Source: Anaerolineae bacterium
GTDB taxonomy: Bacteria > Chloroflexota > Anaerolineae > Aggregatilineales > Phototrophicaceae
DNA length: 63,253 bases
Assembly (NCBI GenBank): GCA_022842885.1
Contig: JALHOR010000014.1
Coordinates: forward strand, 5,806 to 69,058
Direction of reading: 5' to 3'
The notes under the pieces were generated by a model. The model was not told the DNA's origin and ran no database searches. It saw only the letters and a program-made list of their open reading frames with translations. Positions 1-9,427 of this stretch are shown in pieces (within the stretch, counting starts at the first letter, position 1; each line of letters starts with the position of its first letter). The translations under genes and the position numbers were made by a program.

Positions 1-1010
1 ATATCGGTATAGCTGTGGTGCGCGGGATTGCCATAAAAATTCGGCACAATAAATTGCAGCAAGTCGCGTACCGGATGAGCGTAACTCAATACGGTGTCAT
101 AATCGGTTTTGCCGGCTCGCCAATTGATTTGCACAAATTCAAACAACGGAATAAATTGAATCGCGCCCAAGCCGAAACCGATGGCAAGCATCAGCCCTAA
201 CCAAGCGATTTTTGATAAAACCATTCGCAATGGCGCGATATTTTGCGCCCGCCGCTGGGCAACAACCTCCCAAAGCAAACGTCCAGCGGCGTAATAGCCG
301 ATGATGAGCAGCGTGTAAATCGTGATTTCGACATGCCCTGCCAGAATATTCATCGCCAATGCTACAGCACCGACTGCGACTGTGGGCAGCGGCGATGGTG
401 TGCTACCCATGAGGGGTTTTCCGCGCACAATGAGTTCAGTGATGAGCAGCAATAACGGCAACCAAGGTATACCCCCAATCATCATCTGGAAAACGACGCT
501 GGCAATCACGAAGCCATTCAATTGATAGACGATGCCTGCGATGAGTGCGCCTGTGCGTCCAATGCCCAATACACGAATAAAGGCGTACATGAACACGCCT
601 GACAACCACAGATTGACGACGGTGAACCACCCGTAGGCACTCGTCAGCGGCAGCGCATAATAAATGCTGGATAGCGGATATAGCGCCGAATGCTGCCCGG
701 CGGCTAAAAAGGGGATGCCGCTAAATTGATGCGGATTCCATAATGGCACTTCACCTTGTGCCAATTGCTGGCGCGTGAACCATTTCCATTGATAATTTTG
801 TAGGATTAAATCCGAGACGAGATGATTATGCGGAATTGCTGGCGCTTGCACGACTTCCCGATAGGTGGCAAATGGTTCATATTGATAGAGATTTTCAGTG
901 GGAATCAGCGTGCGTCCGCCGAGTGTTTGCGGCAAAAAGAACAGCAGCGGCAGCAAAAAGAGCAGAACAATCAGGCTGAGGTCGGGTAAACGGCGGCGCA
1001 AAAAGGACAT
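1..1010 (-). CDS. YfhO-like polytopic membrane protein, truncated by the window edge
   Basis: An open frame runs from an ATG at 1010 to the left edge without a stop (336 codons visible), with GGGGGA five bases before the ATG. After a hydrophobic N-terminal segment (about residues 12-30) comes a periplasmic-type loop with WNPHQFSGIP at residues 91-100, typical of YfhO/GT-C-like proteins (WNPxxFxGxPFLA...YP), and then further transmembrane helices. YfhO relatives take part in envelope polysaccharide or lipid glycosylation; the substrate here is unknown. The C-terminal part lies outside the window. Family call fairly sure, function not. Confidence 0.75.
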   Translation of the reverse strand, partial: MSFLRRRLPDLSLIVLLFLLPLLFFLPQTLGGRTLIPTENLYQYEPFATYREVVQAPAIPHNHLVSDLILQNYQWKWFTRQQLAQGEVPLWNPHQFSGIPFLAAGQHSALYPLSSIYYALPLTSAYGWFTVVNLWLSGVFMYAFIRVLGIGRTGALIAGIVYQLNGFVIASVVFQMMIGGIPWLPLLLLITELIVRGKPLMGSTPSPLPTVAVGAVALAMNILAGHVEITIYTLLIIGYYAAGRLLWEVVAQRRAQNIAPLRMVLSKIAWLGLMLAIGFGLGAIQFIPLFEFVQINWRAGKTDYDTVLSYAHPVRDLLQFIVPNFYGNPAHHSYTD

Positions 1011-1096
1011 ATATTCCCCCTGAAATGGTGACAGCGGGGAACACTATAACTGAATCAGAGCGTCACGACCAGAATTTGTTTCTAAAATAGTCGGCG

Positions 1097-2869
1097 TTAT
1101 GACGGCATGATTTCGGTGATAGGTGCGGCGGGCAAGATAAAACTAAAGGTACTGCCGCGCCCTAACTGACTTTCGACCTGTACTTCACCGCCCAATTTTT
1201 CCATGATGTGCTTCACAATCGAAAGCCCAATGCCATGCCCTTCAGCGCGGGCATCTTCCAAGCGTTCAAACGGAATAAACAACCGTTTGATTTTATCTGG
1301 CGGAATGCCTTTGCCATTATCGCGCACCATAAAACACACGCGACCATCTGCCAGCTTTTCCGCGCTCAGTTCGACTCGCGGCGGCACACCCCCATATTTA
1401 ATGGCATTGCTGATGTAATTGACCCACACAGCTTCAATCCAAGGGGCATAGCCTATCACTGGCGGGAATAAGGCACTATCCGGCACCAGCACATTGGCTT
1501 GGTATTGGTTAATCATATAATACAAGCGCCGCAGTGCCTCATGAATAATTTCTGGCATTGCCAACGGCGCGACTAAGACCTGATTTTGCTGGCGCGTTTG
1601 TGCCAATAACAACAATTCGTCAATAATATTAATCATTTTATCGGCAGTGCGCCCGATGGTTTGCAAGTTATCGAGTAAATCATTGGGGGTCATCTGTTCA
1701 AATTCTGTCTGCAACAAATCCGCAAAACCAATGACCACTGATAACGGATTTTTTAAATCGTGGGCAACCGTATGAGCAAACGCATCCAATTCAGCATTGC
1801 TTTTGAGCAGCGCCTGTTCCGTTAATTTTTGCTGCGTAATATCTGTAAGGATATTAAAGCTACCGTTAAATTCACCTTGGGTATCAAATAACGGAGTTGA
1901 AGCAATAATGCCATACCGATAGCTGCCATTTTTGTGCCGCCAGCGGATTTCGTAGCGCCCACCTTCGCCTTTTTTGCGCCGATAGACCTGTTCGTAAACA
2001 ACGCTGTGTTCGACCTCATCCAGCAGCATATACACCGATTGACCAATTAATTCTTGGCGGGTATAGCCCGTAGAATCACAATACATATCGTTGACATATA
2101 TAAAGCAAGTTTGGGCATCCATAATGCTCACCCCTTGCTGCATGGCATCTGCTAATGTGCGATAGCGATTTTCACTATCGTACAAGGCTTGTTCGAGGAG
2201 GTGTTTTTCGGTAATGTCTAACATCACAAAATACAACAATGTGCGATCATAAAATTGCAGCAGCGAGACGCTGGCAGAGATTTCGCGGGTGGAGGCATCG
2301 GCAAGCCGATGTTGAAATTCGTAGCGTCCTTTTTCTGCCTGCACCATCGTTTGTAAAATGTGCTGTACTTCTGCCATCGGGCGCGTATCCAAATCGGGCA
2401 GTTTCATCGTGAGCAGCGTTGAACGACTATAGCCATAAAACCACGCCGCGCCCAAATTGGCATCCACGAGTTCGGTGGTTTCCGGGTCTACGACCAATTT
2501 CATCGCCGCGTAGCTGTTAAACATTTGCTGGTACATCTCGCTCGTTGTTTCTTTTAAGGTACAAATCATATACCCTTGCCAGCGATGGCAAACCGTGAGC
2601 AAATATACGCCATGTCCAGCGTGATGCTGCCAAAGGATGATTTGTTCAAGGGGAAACGCCGCAGATTTCAACGGTGAAAATAATGTCTGGAAGAACGCTT
2701 GCTCAGAGGGGTCGAGCAGGGGTATCACCGATTGCTCCATCACCTTTTCCGGCACATAGCCCAGCAGTTGCTGGCACCCTGCATTATAGGTTTGGATTAG
2801 CCCATCAGCATCCAAGACCAATACTGCCGCATCCACTTTGCCGAACAGCAATTGCACATTCTCAATCAT
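1097..2869 (-). CDS. Multi-PAS sensor histidine kinase
   Basis: This 590-residue protein has three PAS-type modules (about residues 5-110, 112-225 and 235-350) followed by a HisKA dimerisation domain whose phospho-acceptor is His370 in an AHDLKNP H-box. The HATPase domain shows the N-box (Asn488 in SNAIKYG), DNGKGIPP and GHGIGLSIV. There are no transmembrane segments or signal peptide, so it is probably a cytoplasmic sensor of a small molecule, redox state or light. No response regulator is adjacent, so it is an orphan here. It would autophosphorylate and pass phosphate to an Asp on a partner encoded elsewhere. Confidence 0.93.
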   Translation of the reverse strand: MIENVQLLFGKVDAAVLVLDADGLIQTYNAGCQQLLGYVPEKVMEQSVIPLLDPSEQAFFQTLFSPLKSAAFPLEQIILWQHHAGHGVYLLTVCHRWQGYMICTLKETTSEMYQQMFNSYAAMKLVVDPETTELVDANLGAAWFYGYSRSTLLTMKLPDLDTRPMAEVQHILQTMVQAEKGRYEFQHRLADASTREISASVSLLQFYDRTLLYFVMLDITEKHLLEQALYDSENRYRTLADAMQQGVSIMDAQTCFIYVNDMYCDSTGYTRQELIGQSVYMLLDEVEHSVVYEQVYRRKKGEGGRYEIRWRHKNGSYRYGIIASTPLFDTQGEFNGSFNILTDITQQKLTEQALLKSNAELDAFAHTVAHDLKNPLSVVIGFADLLQTEFEQMTPNDLLDNLQTIGRTADKMINIIDELLLLAQTRQQNQVLVAPLAMPEIIHEALRRLYYMINQYQANVLVPDSALFPPVIGYAPWIEAVWVNYISNAIKYGGVPPRVELSAEKLADGRVCFMVRDNGKGIPPDKIKRLFIPFERLEDARAEGHGIGLSIVKHIMEKLGGEVQVESQLGRGSTFSFILPAAPITEIMPS

Positions 2870-3042
2870 GATGCAGATAACCTTAAGGTGGCGAGTCGCA
2901 CCGCGATAATATCAAGTATGGCTTCATTACTACACCTAAACGGCTTTGTTTGCAATCGCAATTTTGATGGCGTTTAGCGGTCAGAAGTTCAGCACCTCAG
3001 TCCGCGAGCCGTTTAAACGAGGGACTGTGAACTAGGGACGTG

Positions 3043-4281
3043 TTATGTGTCACTTTTTAAGGTGGGTTGTTCGCCGATGTAGCGGGCGCGTGGGCGTACC
3101 AGATAATCATCCACATATTGTTCGATGCTATGACCAATCCAACCGATAGCCCGCCCTAACGCAAATAACGTCAATGCCGCCCCTTCTGGCAAATGCAGCG
3201 CATTCGTGAGCGTGACCAATGCCAAATCCAGCGCCGGATGCTCATGAATCAACTCAGCCGCGATGGTTTGGGTGGCTTGGGTAAGTTTAACAGCGGGTGC
3301 ATCGGGGTAAGTGGCGGCGATATGCTGCAATAACAATCGCGCTCGTGGATCGCCATTGGGGTAAAGTTTATGCCCAAAACCGGGAATTTGTTCGCCGCGC
3401 TGCAAGCGACTCACCATGACCTCTTGCACATTTTCCGGCGATGCAATTTCGCGCAGCAGTGCTTCCACACGCCCGGTATAGCCCCCATGTTTGACGCCTT
3501 GCATCGCTGCCAAACCAGCTTGCACCGCAGCATATGGCGTCGAACCGGCGGATGCCACGACCCGCGCCGCAAATGACGAGACATTTAATTCATGGTCGGC
3601 GCATAAAATCATTGCCATCCGCAGCAAAGTTTCGGCTTTTGGCTCATCAGGACACCAACCACGCTGCAACATTGCTGCCAACGACACATCTTCAGGACCT
3701 TCGCCCGCCGCCACCGAAACCATTAAGCGCAAAATTCGCGCCCCAGTTTGGGCAACTTTCGCCGGGCGCAAATCAAAGGCAACCGGGTCATCAGACGCTG
3801 CTAATGGCAAAAATGCCTGCAATGTCTCCATCAGCGACAAATCAGCACCATCCATCGCCAGATGCAGCAGCATCATCTCATATTTTTCGGCGGTTACTTG
3901 CCCGGCAAACAACCGGTCAGCATCGGCACTAGCGCCAGTCCACAATAAGGCTGCGACCTGCTCCACAGTGGCATTTTCTGCCAAATGCAGCGCACTTTGC
4001 CCGCGATAATAATACTGCCCATCCGTAATGAGGGTAATTGCCGATTCCAGCAGGGGGGTACCAAAGTGCAAACTCTCTTTTGCCAACGTTTCCGGGCTGC
4101 GGCGACCTTCTTTGCGTGCCAGCAGCTTCTCAACATCCTCAGCATAATACCGCCGTTGGCGTTTATCGCCAGCCGCTTCTGAGCGAATTAACCCGCGACT
4201 CACATAAGCATATAACGAAGATAGACTAATATTCAAAAGTTCAGCCGCTTCTTTGGCGCTCAGGTAACGGTCTTTTTGCAT
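3043..4281 (-). CDS. Citrate synthase family protein with N-terminal helix-turn-helix
   Basis: The first about 60 of 412 residues form a MerR/excisionase-like helix-turn-helix (SAKEAAELLNISLSSLYAYV) that prepares for DNA or ligand binding; the rest is a citrate synthase fold. The catalytic residues of the family are visible: His265 in KHGGY, His304 in GFGHKLYPNGDPRA, and the Asp in HPALDLALV. It may condense acetyl-CoA or propionyl-CoA with oxaloacetate, or act as a regulator using the citrate synthase fold as a sensor. It stands alone between a kinase and pssA, with about 130-170 bp of noncoding DNA on each side. HTH fusions of this kind occur in several phyla; the physiological reaction is not settled by sequence. 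Confidence 0.85.
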   Translation of the reverse strand: MQKDRYLSAKEAAELLNISLSSLYAYVSRGLIRSEAAGDKRQRRYYAEDVEKLLARKEGRRSPETLAKESLHFGTPLLESAITLITDGQYYYRGQSALHLAENATVEQVAALLWTGASADADRLFAGQVTAEKYEMMLLHLAMDGADLSLMETLQAFLPLAASDDPVAFDLRPAKVAQTGARILRLMVSVAAGEGPEDVSLAAMLQRGWCPDEPKAETLLRMAMILCADHELNVSSFAARVVASAGSTPYAAVQAGLAAMQGVKHGGYTGRVEALLREIASPENVQEVMVSRLQRGEQIPGFGHKLYPNGDPRARLLLQHIAATYPDAPAVKLTQATQTIAAELIHEHPALDLALVTLTNALHLPEGAALTLFALGRAIGWIGHSIEQYVDDYLVRPRARYIGEQPTLKSDT

Positions 4282-4414
4282 AGAACCTATTTCAAAACAA
4301 TATTTTCGCTTCTACAGGATTATAACCAAATGTGATTTAAGCGGCAAATTGAGCGCGTTGTTTAAATGGACATTGCAATAAATAAAGACTGTAAAGGCGG
4401 CGCAAAAAAGGTGT

Positions 4415-5158
4415 CTAGGTCTCGGGCTGCGGTGTGCCTGCCAAGATGGTCTGGATGGCACTGCGGGTTAGCCCATACAAAATGTAGAGCAAGCCCCACG
4501 TAAAAAAAGCAAAGGTCGGGAACAAAATCAGCGATGCCACAATCAGGCTGCCGGTGATGATGCGGCGCGTCTTACGAATATAGCGCAGCGACAAAATATT
4601 ACCTTTTTCATACTGCACGCTGCTCACCATCAGAAGTGCTGTCATGATTACCAACAGCCCCGCCTGAAATACCATATCGGCACCAGGATGAAAATCTTGG
4701 GCAAAAATGACGTATCCCGCCAGTACCAACGCAGCAATCGTCGTCGGCAGTCCCACAAAACAACTCGTCGGCATATCTGGGTCAGCATCTAGGTTAAAAC
4801 GCGACAACCGAATGCCTGCACAACACACTGGCAAAAAGCTGAGGACAATCCCCAGAATGCCCAACGGCTCAAAATACAGGAAATAAAATAGCAGCGCCGG
4901 GGCAACACCATAATTGACCATATCTGCCAGCGAATCGAACTGCACCCCAAAATCGCTGGTGGCATGTATCATGCGGGCAACGCGCCCATCCAGCATATCG
5001 AGCAAACATGCCAATAAAATAAAGCCAGCAGCAGCGGTGTACTGCCCCTGAGAAGTTTCCAGAATAGACACATATCCGGCAAAAATGGCGCTGCCAGTAA
5101 TGAGATTGGGGACGACGATGCGCGAAAAGCGTAACGCTGCCAGCGGACGAGGGTGCAT
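4415..5158 (-). CDS. pssA: CDP-diacylglycerol--serine O-phosphatidyltransferase
   Basis: This membrane enzyme transfers a phosphatidyl group from CDP-diacylglycerol to serine, the first step to phosphatidylethanolamine. The CDP-alcohol phosphotransferase signature is complete: Asp54, Asp57, Gly58, Ala61, Arg62, Gly71, Asp75 and Asp79, in exact D-x2-DG-x2-AR-x8-G-x3-D-x3-D spacing. The 247 residues contain about seven hydrophobic segments, normal for PssA. Another CDP-alcohol transferase such as PgsA is possible, but the N-terminal PNLITGSAIFAG and overall length fit PssA. It lies 110 bp downstream of ppk1, on the same strand. Confidence 0.88.
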   Translation of the reverse strand: MHPRPLAALRFSRIVVPNLITGSAIFAGYVSILETSQGQYTAAAGFILLACLLDMLDGRVARMIHATSDFGVQFDSLADMVNYGVAPALLFYFLYFEPLGILGIVLSFLPVCCAGIRLSRFNLDADPDMPTSCFVGLPTTIAALVLAGYVIFAQDFHPGADMVFQAGLLVIMTALLMVSSVQYEKGNILSLRYIRKTRRIITGSLIVASLILFPTFAFFTWGLLYILYGLTRSAIQTILAGTPQPET

Positions 5159-5268
5159 AACACAAAACCATTTCGATGAATTGTCGCATTATTCCGTACA
5201 GCGTAACAGAAAAATGGCAAATTTTAAACAACATTAAGAAAATGTTTAAAATTGCTAACAACCGCTGT

Positions 5269-7422
5269 TCAAGGCAGCAGATCTAGCCCGAAACTTTTTT
5301 GCATGAACAGGCTTTGGGCAGAAATCGCTTCTGTACCGGGCTGTGGCAGTACTTTGTGATATTTGCCGTCGGAACGCATTTCCCACGCGCCTTGATTATC
5401 TATGAGGCAGGTTGCCAAGACGCGCAGCGTCCGCAATTTCAGGCGTTGTTCAAAAATGGGGAACACCACTTCCACCCGATTATACAAATTGCGGCGCATC
5501 AAATCGGCACTGCCCATATAAAGCTGTTGGTCTTCCGGCGCATTCTGGTAATAAAAAATGCGGCTATGTTCCAAAAAGCGCCCAATAATGCTCCGCACGC
5601 GGATATTCTCGCTGATACCGGGCAAGCCGGGGCGCAAACAGCACAAGCCACGCACAATTAAATCTACTTGTACGCCTGCTTGTGACGCCGCATACAGGTG
5701 CTGAATCATCTTATCTTCTTCCAGTTGATTCATCTTAAAAATCAACCGGGCATCTTTGCCCGCTTTGGCGGCTTCAATCTCGTTATCAATCAACGCCAAG
5801 AGGGGTTTTATCAAACCGTCGGGGGCAATCAACAAGCGTTTATAGGTGGTCGCAGGTGCATACCCGGTCAGCCGATTGAACAGGCGGCTGGCATCGTCGG
5901 CAAGCTGTGGGTTGCACGTTAGCAGCGCCAAATCGGTATAGAGGCGGGCAGTGCTGGCATTATAATTGCCAGTGCCAAGATGCAAATAACGGCGCACGCC
6001 ATCCGGTTCGCGGCGCACAACAAGGGCAATTTTGGCGTGGGTTTTTACGGGCAGTTCTTCCACACCATAAATAACATGCACACCCTTATTTTCCATTGCC
6101 CGCGCCCACACGAGATTGTTTTCTTCATCAAAGCGGGCTTTGAGTTCGACCAAGACCGTCACCTGTTTATCGTTATCGCGGGCTTCCATGAGTGCCTGTA
6201 CGACGGGTGAATTTTTGCCCACACGATATAACGTCGCTTTAATCGCCAACACATCGGGGTCACGCGCTGCTTGCCGGAAAAAATCTTCCACAGGCGTGAA
6301 CGAATCATAGGGGTGATGCAAAATAATATCGCGTTGGCGGATGGCAGCAAAAATGTTGGGTTCTATGGCAATCGGCTCTGGGATGCGCGGGGAAAACACC
6401 GGATATTTCAAATCAGGACGGTCAATGCCCATCAAGCCAAATAAATCGGCAGTGCCTAATGTGCCTTCAATCATATAAACAGCAGCATCGGGGCGCACTT
6501 CCAACCCTTCGACAATACGCTGCATCATGCGTTCACTCGTGCCAACAGGCATACTGACGCGCACCACCGTACCAAAACGCCGTTCCCGCACGCCTTGTTC
6601 GATGATGGACATCACATCCTGATTTTCGTCTTCGTCCATTTCTTCTTGCTCGTGTTCATAATCAATATCGGCATTGCGTAACACGCGGAAAGGGGCTGCC
6701 TCCAACACTTTCATGCCGGGAAACAATTGATGTAAATTATCGGTGATGATGTCTTCTACCCATAAGAAGCGATAGCCGCTGTCATTGGTGTGGTTATACC
6801 GCTGGAGGATATGTTCCAAACGCACCAAGCGCGGCAGCACATCATGCACTGGAATTTTTAAACGGGCAAATTCGAGCGTGTCATCGGGGTCGTCGCTGTT
6901 GGGGCGCTCCATATAAATGCCCAAATTCAAGCTGAGGTTAGAAATAAATGGGAACGGGCGAGCATGGTCAACTGCCAGCGGCGTCAACACCGGGAAAACC
7001 TCCGATTCAAAATAACGCCGCACGGCATCGCGTTCATCGCTGGTTAAATCTTCTGGTTTCAGAAAATAAATGCCTTCACTCGCCAATTTTTTGACGAGGT
7101 GGCGGTACACTTCGCGCTGATGACTCATCAAACGGGTGACTTCATCGCGGATAAGTTTCATCAGTTGCTGCGGGGTATAACCATCCGGGCGTGTCCCACC
7201 CATCCCGACTTTGATTTTCTGCACATAGGATGCCACGCGCACCATAAAAAATTCATCGAGATTGCCGCCCACAATCGCAATAAATTTCATGCGTTCCAAC
7301 AACGGCAGCGTTTCATCTTCTGCCAATGCCAACACACGCCACTGAAATTCCAGATTGCTTAATTCACGATTGAGATAGTTTTCGGCGGTTAATTCGATAG
7401 ATGGGGCAGCGTCCTGACTCAT
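5269..7422 (-). CDS. ppk1: Polyphosphate kinase 1
   Basis: PPK1 reversibly polymerises the gamma-phosphate of ATP into polyphosphate. The N-terminal domain begins with YLNRELSNLEFQWRVL and continues with NLDEFFMVR; the autophosphorylated histidine is in VKTHAK (His462 from the start chosen), followed by YLHLGTGNYN, and the PLD-like C-terminal half is complete. I chose the ATG at 7422 because GGA stands 9 bases before it and the N-terminus then matches the family; upstream in-frame ATGs at 7440 and 7449 have weaker ribosome sites. Length 717 residues is normal. It lies 110 bp before pssA, probably co-transcribed. Confidence 0.95.
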   Translation of the reverse strand: MSQDAAPSIELTAENYLNRELSNLEFQWRVLALAEDETLPLLERMKFIAIVGGNLDEFFMVRVASYVQKIKVGMGGTRPDGYTPQQLMKLIRDEVTRLMSHQREVYRHLVKKLASEGIYFLKPEDLTSDERDAVRRYFESEVFPVLTPLAVDHARPFPFISNLSLNLGIYMERPNSDDPDDTLEFARLKIPVHDVLPRLVRLEHILQRYNHTNDSGYRFLWVEDIITDNLHQLFPGMKVLEAAPFRVLRNADIDYEHEQEEMDEDENQDVMSIIEQGVRERRFGTVVRVSMPVGTSERMMQRIVEGLEVRPDAAVYMIEGTLGTADLFGLMGIDRPDLKYPVFSPRIPEPIAIEPNIFAAIRQRDIILHHPYDSFTPVEDFFRQAARDPDVLAIKATLYRVGKNSPVVQALMEARDNDKQVTVLVELKARFDEENNLVWARAMENKGVHVIYGVEELPVKTHAKIALVVRREPDGVRRYLHLGTGNYNASTARLYTDLALLTCNPQLADDASRLFNRLTGYAPATTYKRLLIAPDGLIKPLLALIDNEIEAAKAGKDARLIFKMNQLEEDKMIQHLYAASQAGVQVDLIVRGLCCLRPGLPGISENIRVRSIIGRFLEHSRIFYYQNAPEDQQLYMGSADLMRRNLYNRVEVVFPIFEQRLKLRTLRVLATCLIDNQGAWEMRSDGKYHKVLPQPGTEAISAQSLFMQKSFGLDLLP

Positions 7423-7508
7423 AAAGGTAATTCCGTTCATTTCAACCATAATTAATTGCCGATTTTAACACGATTTGTTTGAAATCAATGTTAAATTATA
7501 TGACATTC

Positions 7509-9392
7509 TTAGCCATATAAAACATGCTGCGTCAAAAAACGCAGAATGCGGCTGTAGTAATCTTCGATGGTTTCCGGTTTGCGCCAGCCATGTCCTTCGC
7601 CTTCATAAACGATATACTCATGCGGCACATTATTTTTCTTAAGCGCCGCCACAATCACATCGGATTGGTCTTTGGCGACAACTTTATCGTCGCTGCCTTG
7701 GAAAACGATGCAGGCATCTTGGATTTTATGCGCGGCAAATATCGGCGATCTATCGCGCCAGACAGCGGCAGATTCAGGCAATGCCCCCAACAACCAATCG
7801 GAATAGCGCGATTCAAACTTGTGGGTATCCAACACCAGCGTAAATTGATTGGCAACGCCGTAAGCATTAATCCCGGCTTTATAAAAGCCCGGTTTATCCA
7901 CGAGTGATTGCAACACGGTATACCCGCCCGCGCTGCCCCCCATGATGATGAGTTTTTGCGGGTCAGCAAGCCCGTGATTCACGAGATGCTGCGCCCCAGT
8001 GAGACTATCTTCCACATCATAAACGCCCCATTTACCCGCATGTTTGTTCATGTAGGCTTTGCCGTAACCCGTGCTGCCGCGATGATTGACATACAAAACG
8101 GCATAACCCCGTGTAGCAAAAAATTGGGCTTCGCTGCTATAAGCGACAAATCGTTGCGATGTGGGTCCCCCATGCACCATCACAATCAGGGGTGGTTGAC
8201 CAGTGGCGGTATAGTGCGGATTGGTGGGGGGAAAATACAATCCGTGTACGATTTCCCCATCATGTCCCTGCCAAGTCATGGGTTGAATGGGAGCAAGTTG
8301 GGCGGGAGCAATACTTTCAGTGGTGGCACGACGCACAATCCGAATACCCGTTTGAGCATTCCAAGTGATAATGCGCGGCGGAATGGTCGCGGCAGAGGCG
8401 ATACAGGCAATGTGGTCGCCCGTTGAGGAAACGCTGAGTTGTTCTAAATGCGTATACGGCGCTAAGTCTATCGGCTGGCTGTGGCGCGTGGCAATTTCGA
8501 TGCGCCACAGGGTTACGACGCCAGTATCATTCCGAAGCGCATAAATCGCGCTGCCATCCGCCGACCAGCCATACTGCCGCACCCCCTGAATCCACGCTGG
8601 AGCGCCAAATTCGTGTTTGCCATCAGTCAATTGCTGATGCGTGCCTTCACCCAAATCGTATAGATATAAATGTCCCCAACCACTAGCATCACTCACATAG
8701 GCTAGGTAACGTCCATCGGGTGAAAAAGTGGGCTGGAAAATCGCGGTGGTGTCATCTCCGGCAATCGTTTCGATGGCGGCGGCATAAGGGATGCCGGGCG
8801 TATCATACGCTAATGTTGCCAAGCGAAGTTGTGCGCCGTTCCAAGGCATATTAGGATGATTCCACGCGATGAATGCCAAATGCGTCTTTTGGGGATGCCA
8901 AGCCGGCTGCATAACAAAATCTGTGCCATACGCCAATTTGCGCGGATAACGGGTGCCATCCGTATCGGTGATAAGAATGCCATCGTTATCTTCGTAACTA
9001 TGGACGAAAGCGACCCATTTGCCATTGGCGGAAACCACTGGCGCAGCCGCATCACCAAAATCGGGGGCAACCGGTTTAGGCAATCCATCATGTAACCCAA
9101 CGCGATACAAGCGCCCAGACGCGACAAAATAAACATGGTCTTTGGCAACCGTAAATTCGCCGCCGCCATAGCCCACGCCGCCCCCGACTGCATAGCTGGT
9201 ATCGGTCATATCACGCGGGGCATCCGTGCCGGACTGCGTGACCAAAACACCCTTGCCACTGCGCCGTTCTGCCCAAACGAGCGTTGTGCCATCGTCTGCC
9301 CACTGCACATCCAGCAGCCGCATATCGCCCGCCAGCATTTTGGGACTCAGTGGGCTATCCCAAGTGCCATATTGTCGAATTTGTGGTGTCAT
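7509..9392 (-). CDS. S9 family serine peptidase (prolyl oligopeptidase type)
   Basis: An N-terminal beta-propeller (about residues 30-360, with several blades such as FSPDGRYLAYVSD) caps a C-terminal alpha/beta hydrolase. The catalytic triad is visible: Ser487 in GGSAGG, the Asp in GSDDKVV and the His in GEGHGW. It should cleave short peptides, as dipeptidyl aminopeptidases and acylaminoacyl peptidases do. No signal peptide is seen, so it is probably cytoplasmic. The start at 9392 has GGGGGAT eight bases upstream and the family-like N-terminus MTPQIRQYGTW; a longer frame to 9455 would overlap the preceding gene. It follows the membrane glycosyltransferase by 35 bp. Confidence 0.92.
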   Translation of the reverse strand: MTPQIRQYGTWDSPLSPKMLAGDMRLLDVQWADDGTTLVWAERRSGKGVLVTQSGTDAPRDMTDTSYAVGGGVGYGGGEFTVAKDHVYFVASGRLYRVGLHDGLPKPVAPDFGDAAAPVVSANGKWVAFVHSYEDNDGILITDTDGTRYPRKLAYGTDFVMQPAWHPQKTHLAFIAWNHPNMPWNGAQLRLATLAYDTPGIPYAAAIETIAGDDTTAIFQPTFSPDGRYLAYVSDASGWGHLYLYDLGEGTHQQLTDGKHEFGAPAWIQGVRQYGWSADGSAIYALRNDTGVVTLWRIEIATRHSQPIDLAPYTHLEQLSVSSTGDHIACIASAATIPPRIITWNAQTGIRIVRRATTESIAPAQLAPIQPMTWQGHDGEIVHGLYFPPTNPHYTATGQPPLIVMVHGGPTSQRFVAYSSEAQFFATRGYAVLYVNHRGSTGYGKAYMNKHAGKWGVYDVEDSLTGAQHLVNHGLADPQKLIIMGGSAGGYTVLQSLVDKPGFYKAGINAYGVANQFTLVLDTHKFESRYSDWLLGALPESAAVWRDRSPIFAAHKIQDACIVFQGSDDKVVAKDQSDVIVAALKKNNVPHEYIVYEGEGHGWRKPETIEDYYSRILRFLTQHVLYG

Positions 9393-9427
9393 CTTTGTAT
9401 CCCCCATAAAAAACGATTTTGCATATT

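Noticed and set aside
2937..3015. Perfect 9-bp inverted repeat TAAACGGCT/AGCCGTTTA flanking about 60 bp downstream of the citrate synthase gene
   Set aside because: Loop is long and no T-run or conserved element supports it; likely chance or a minor operator.
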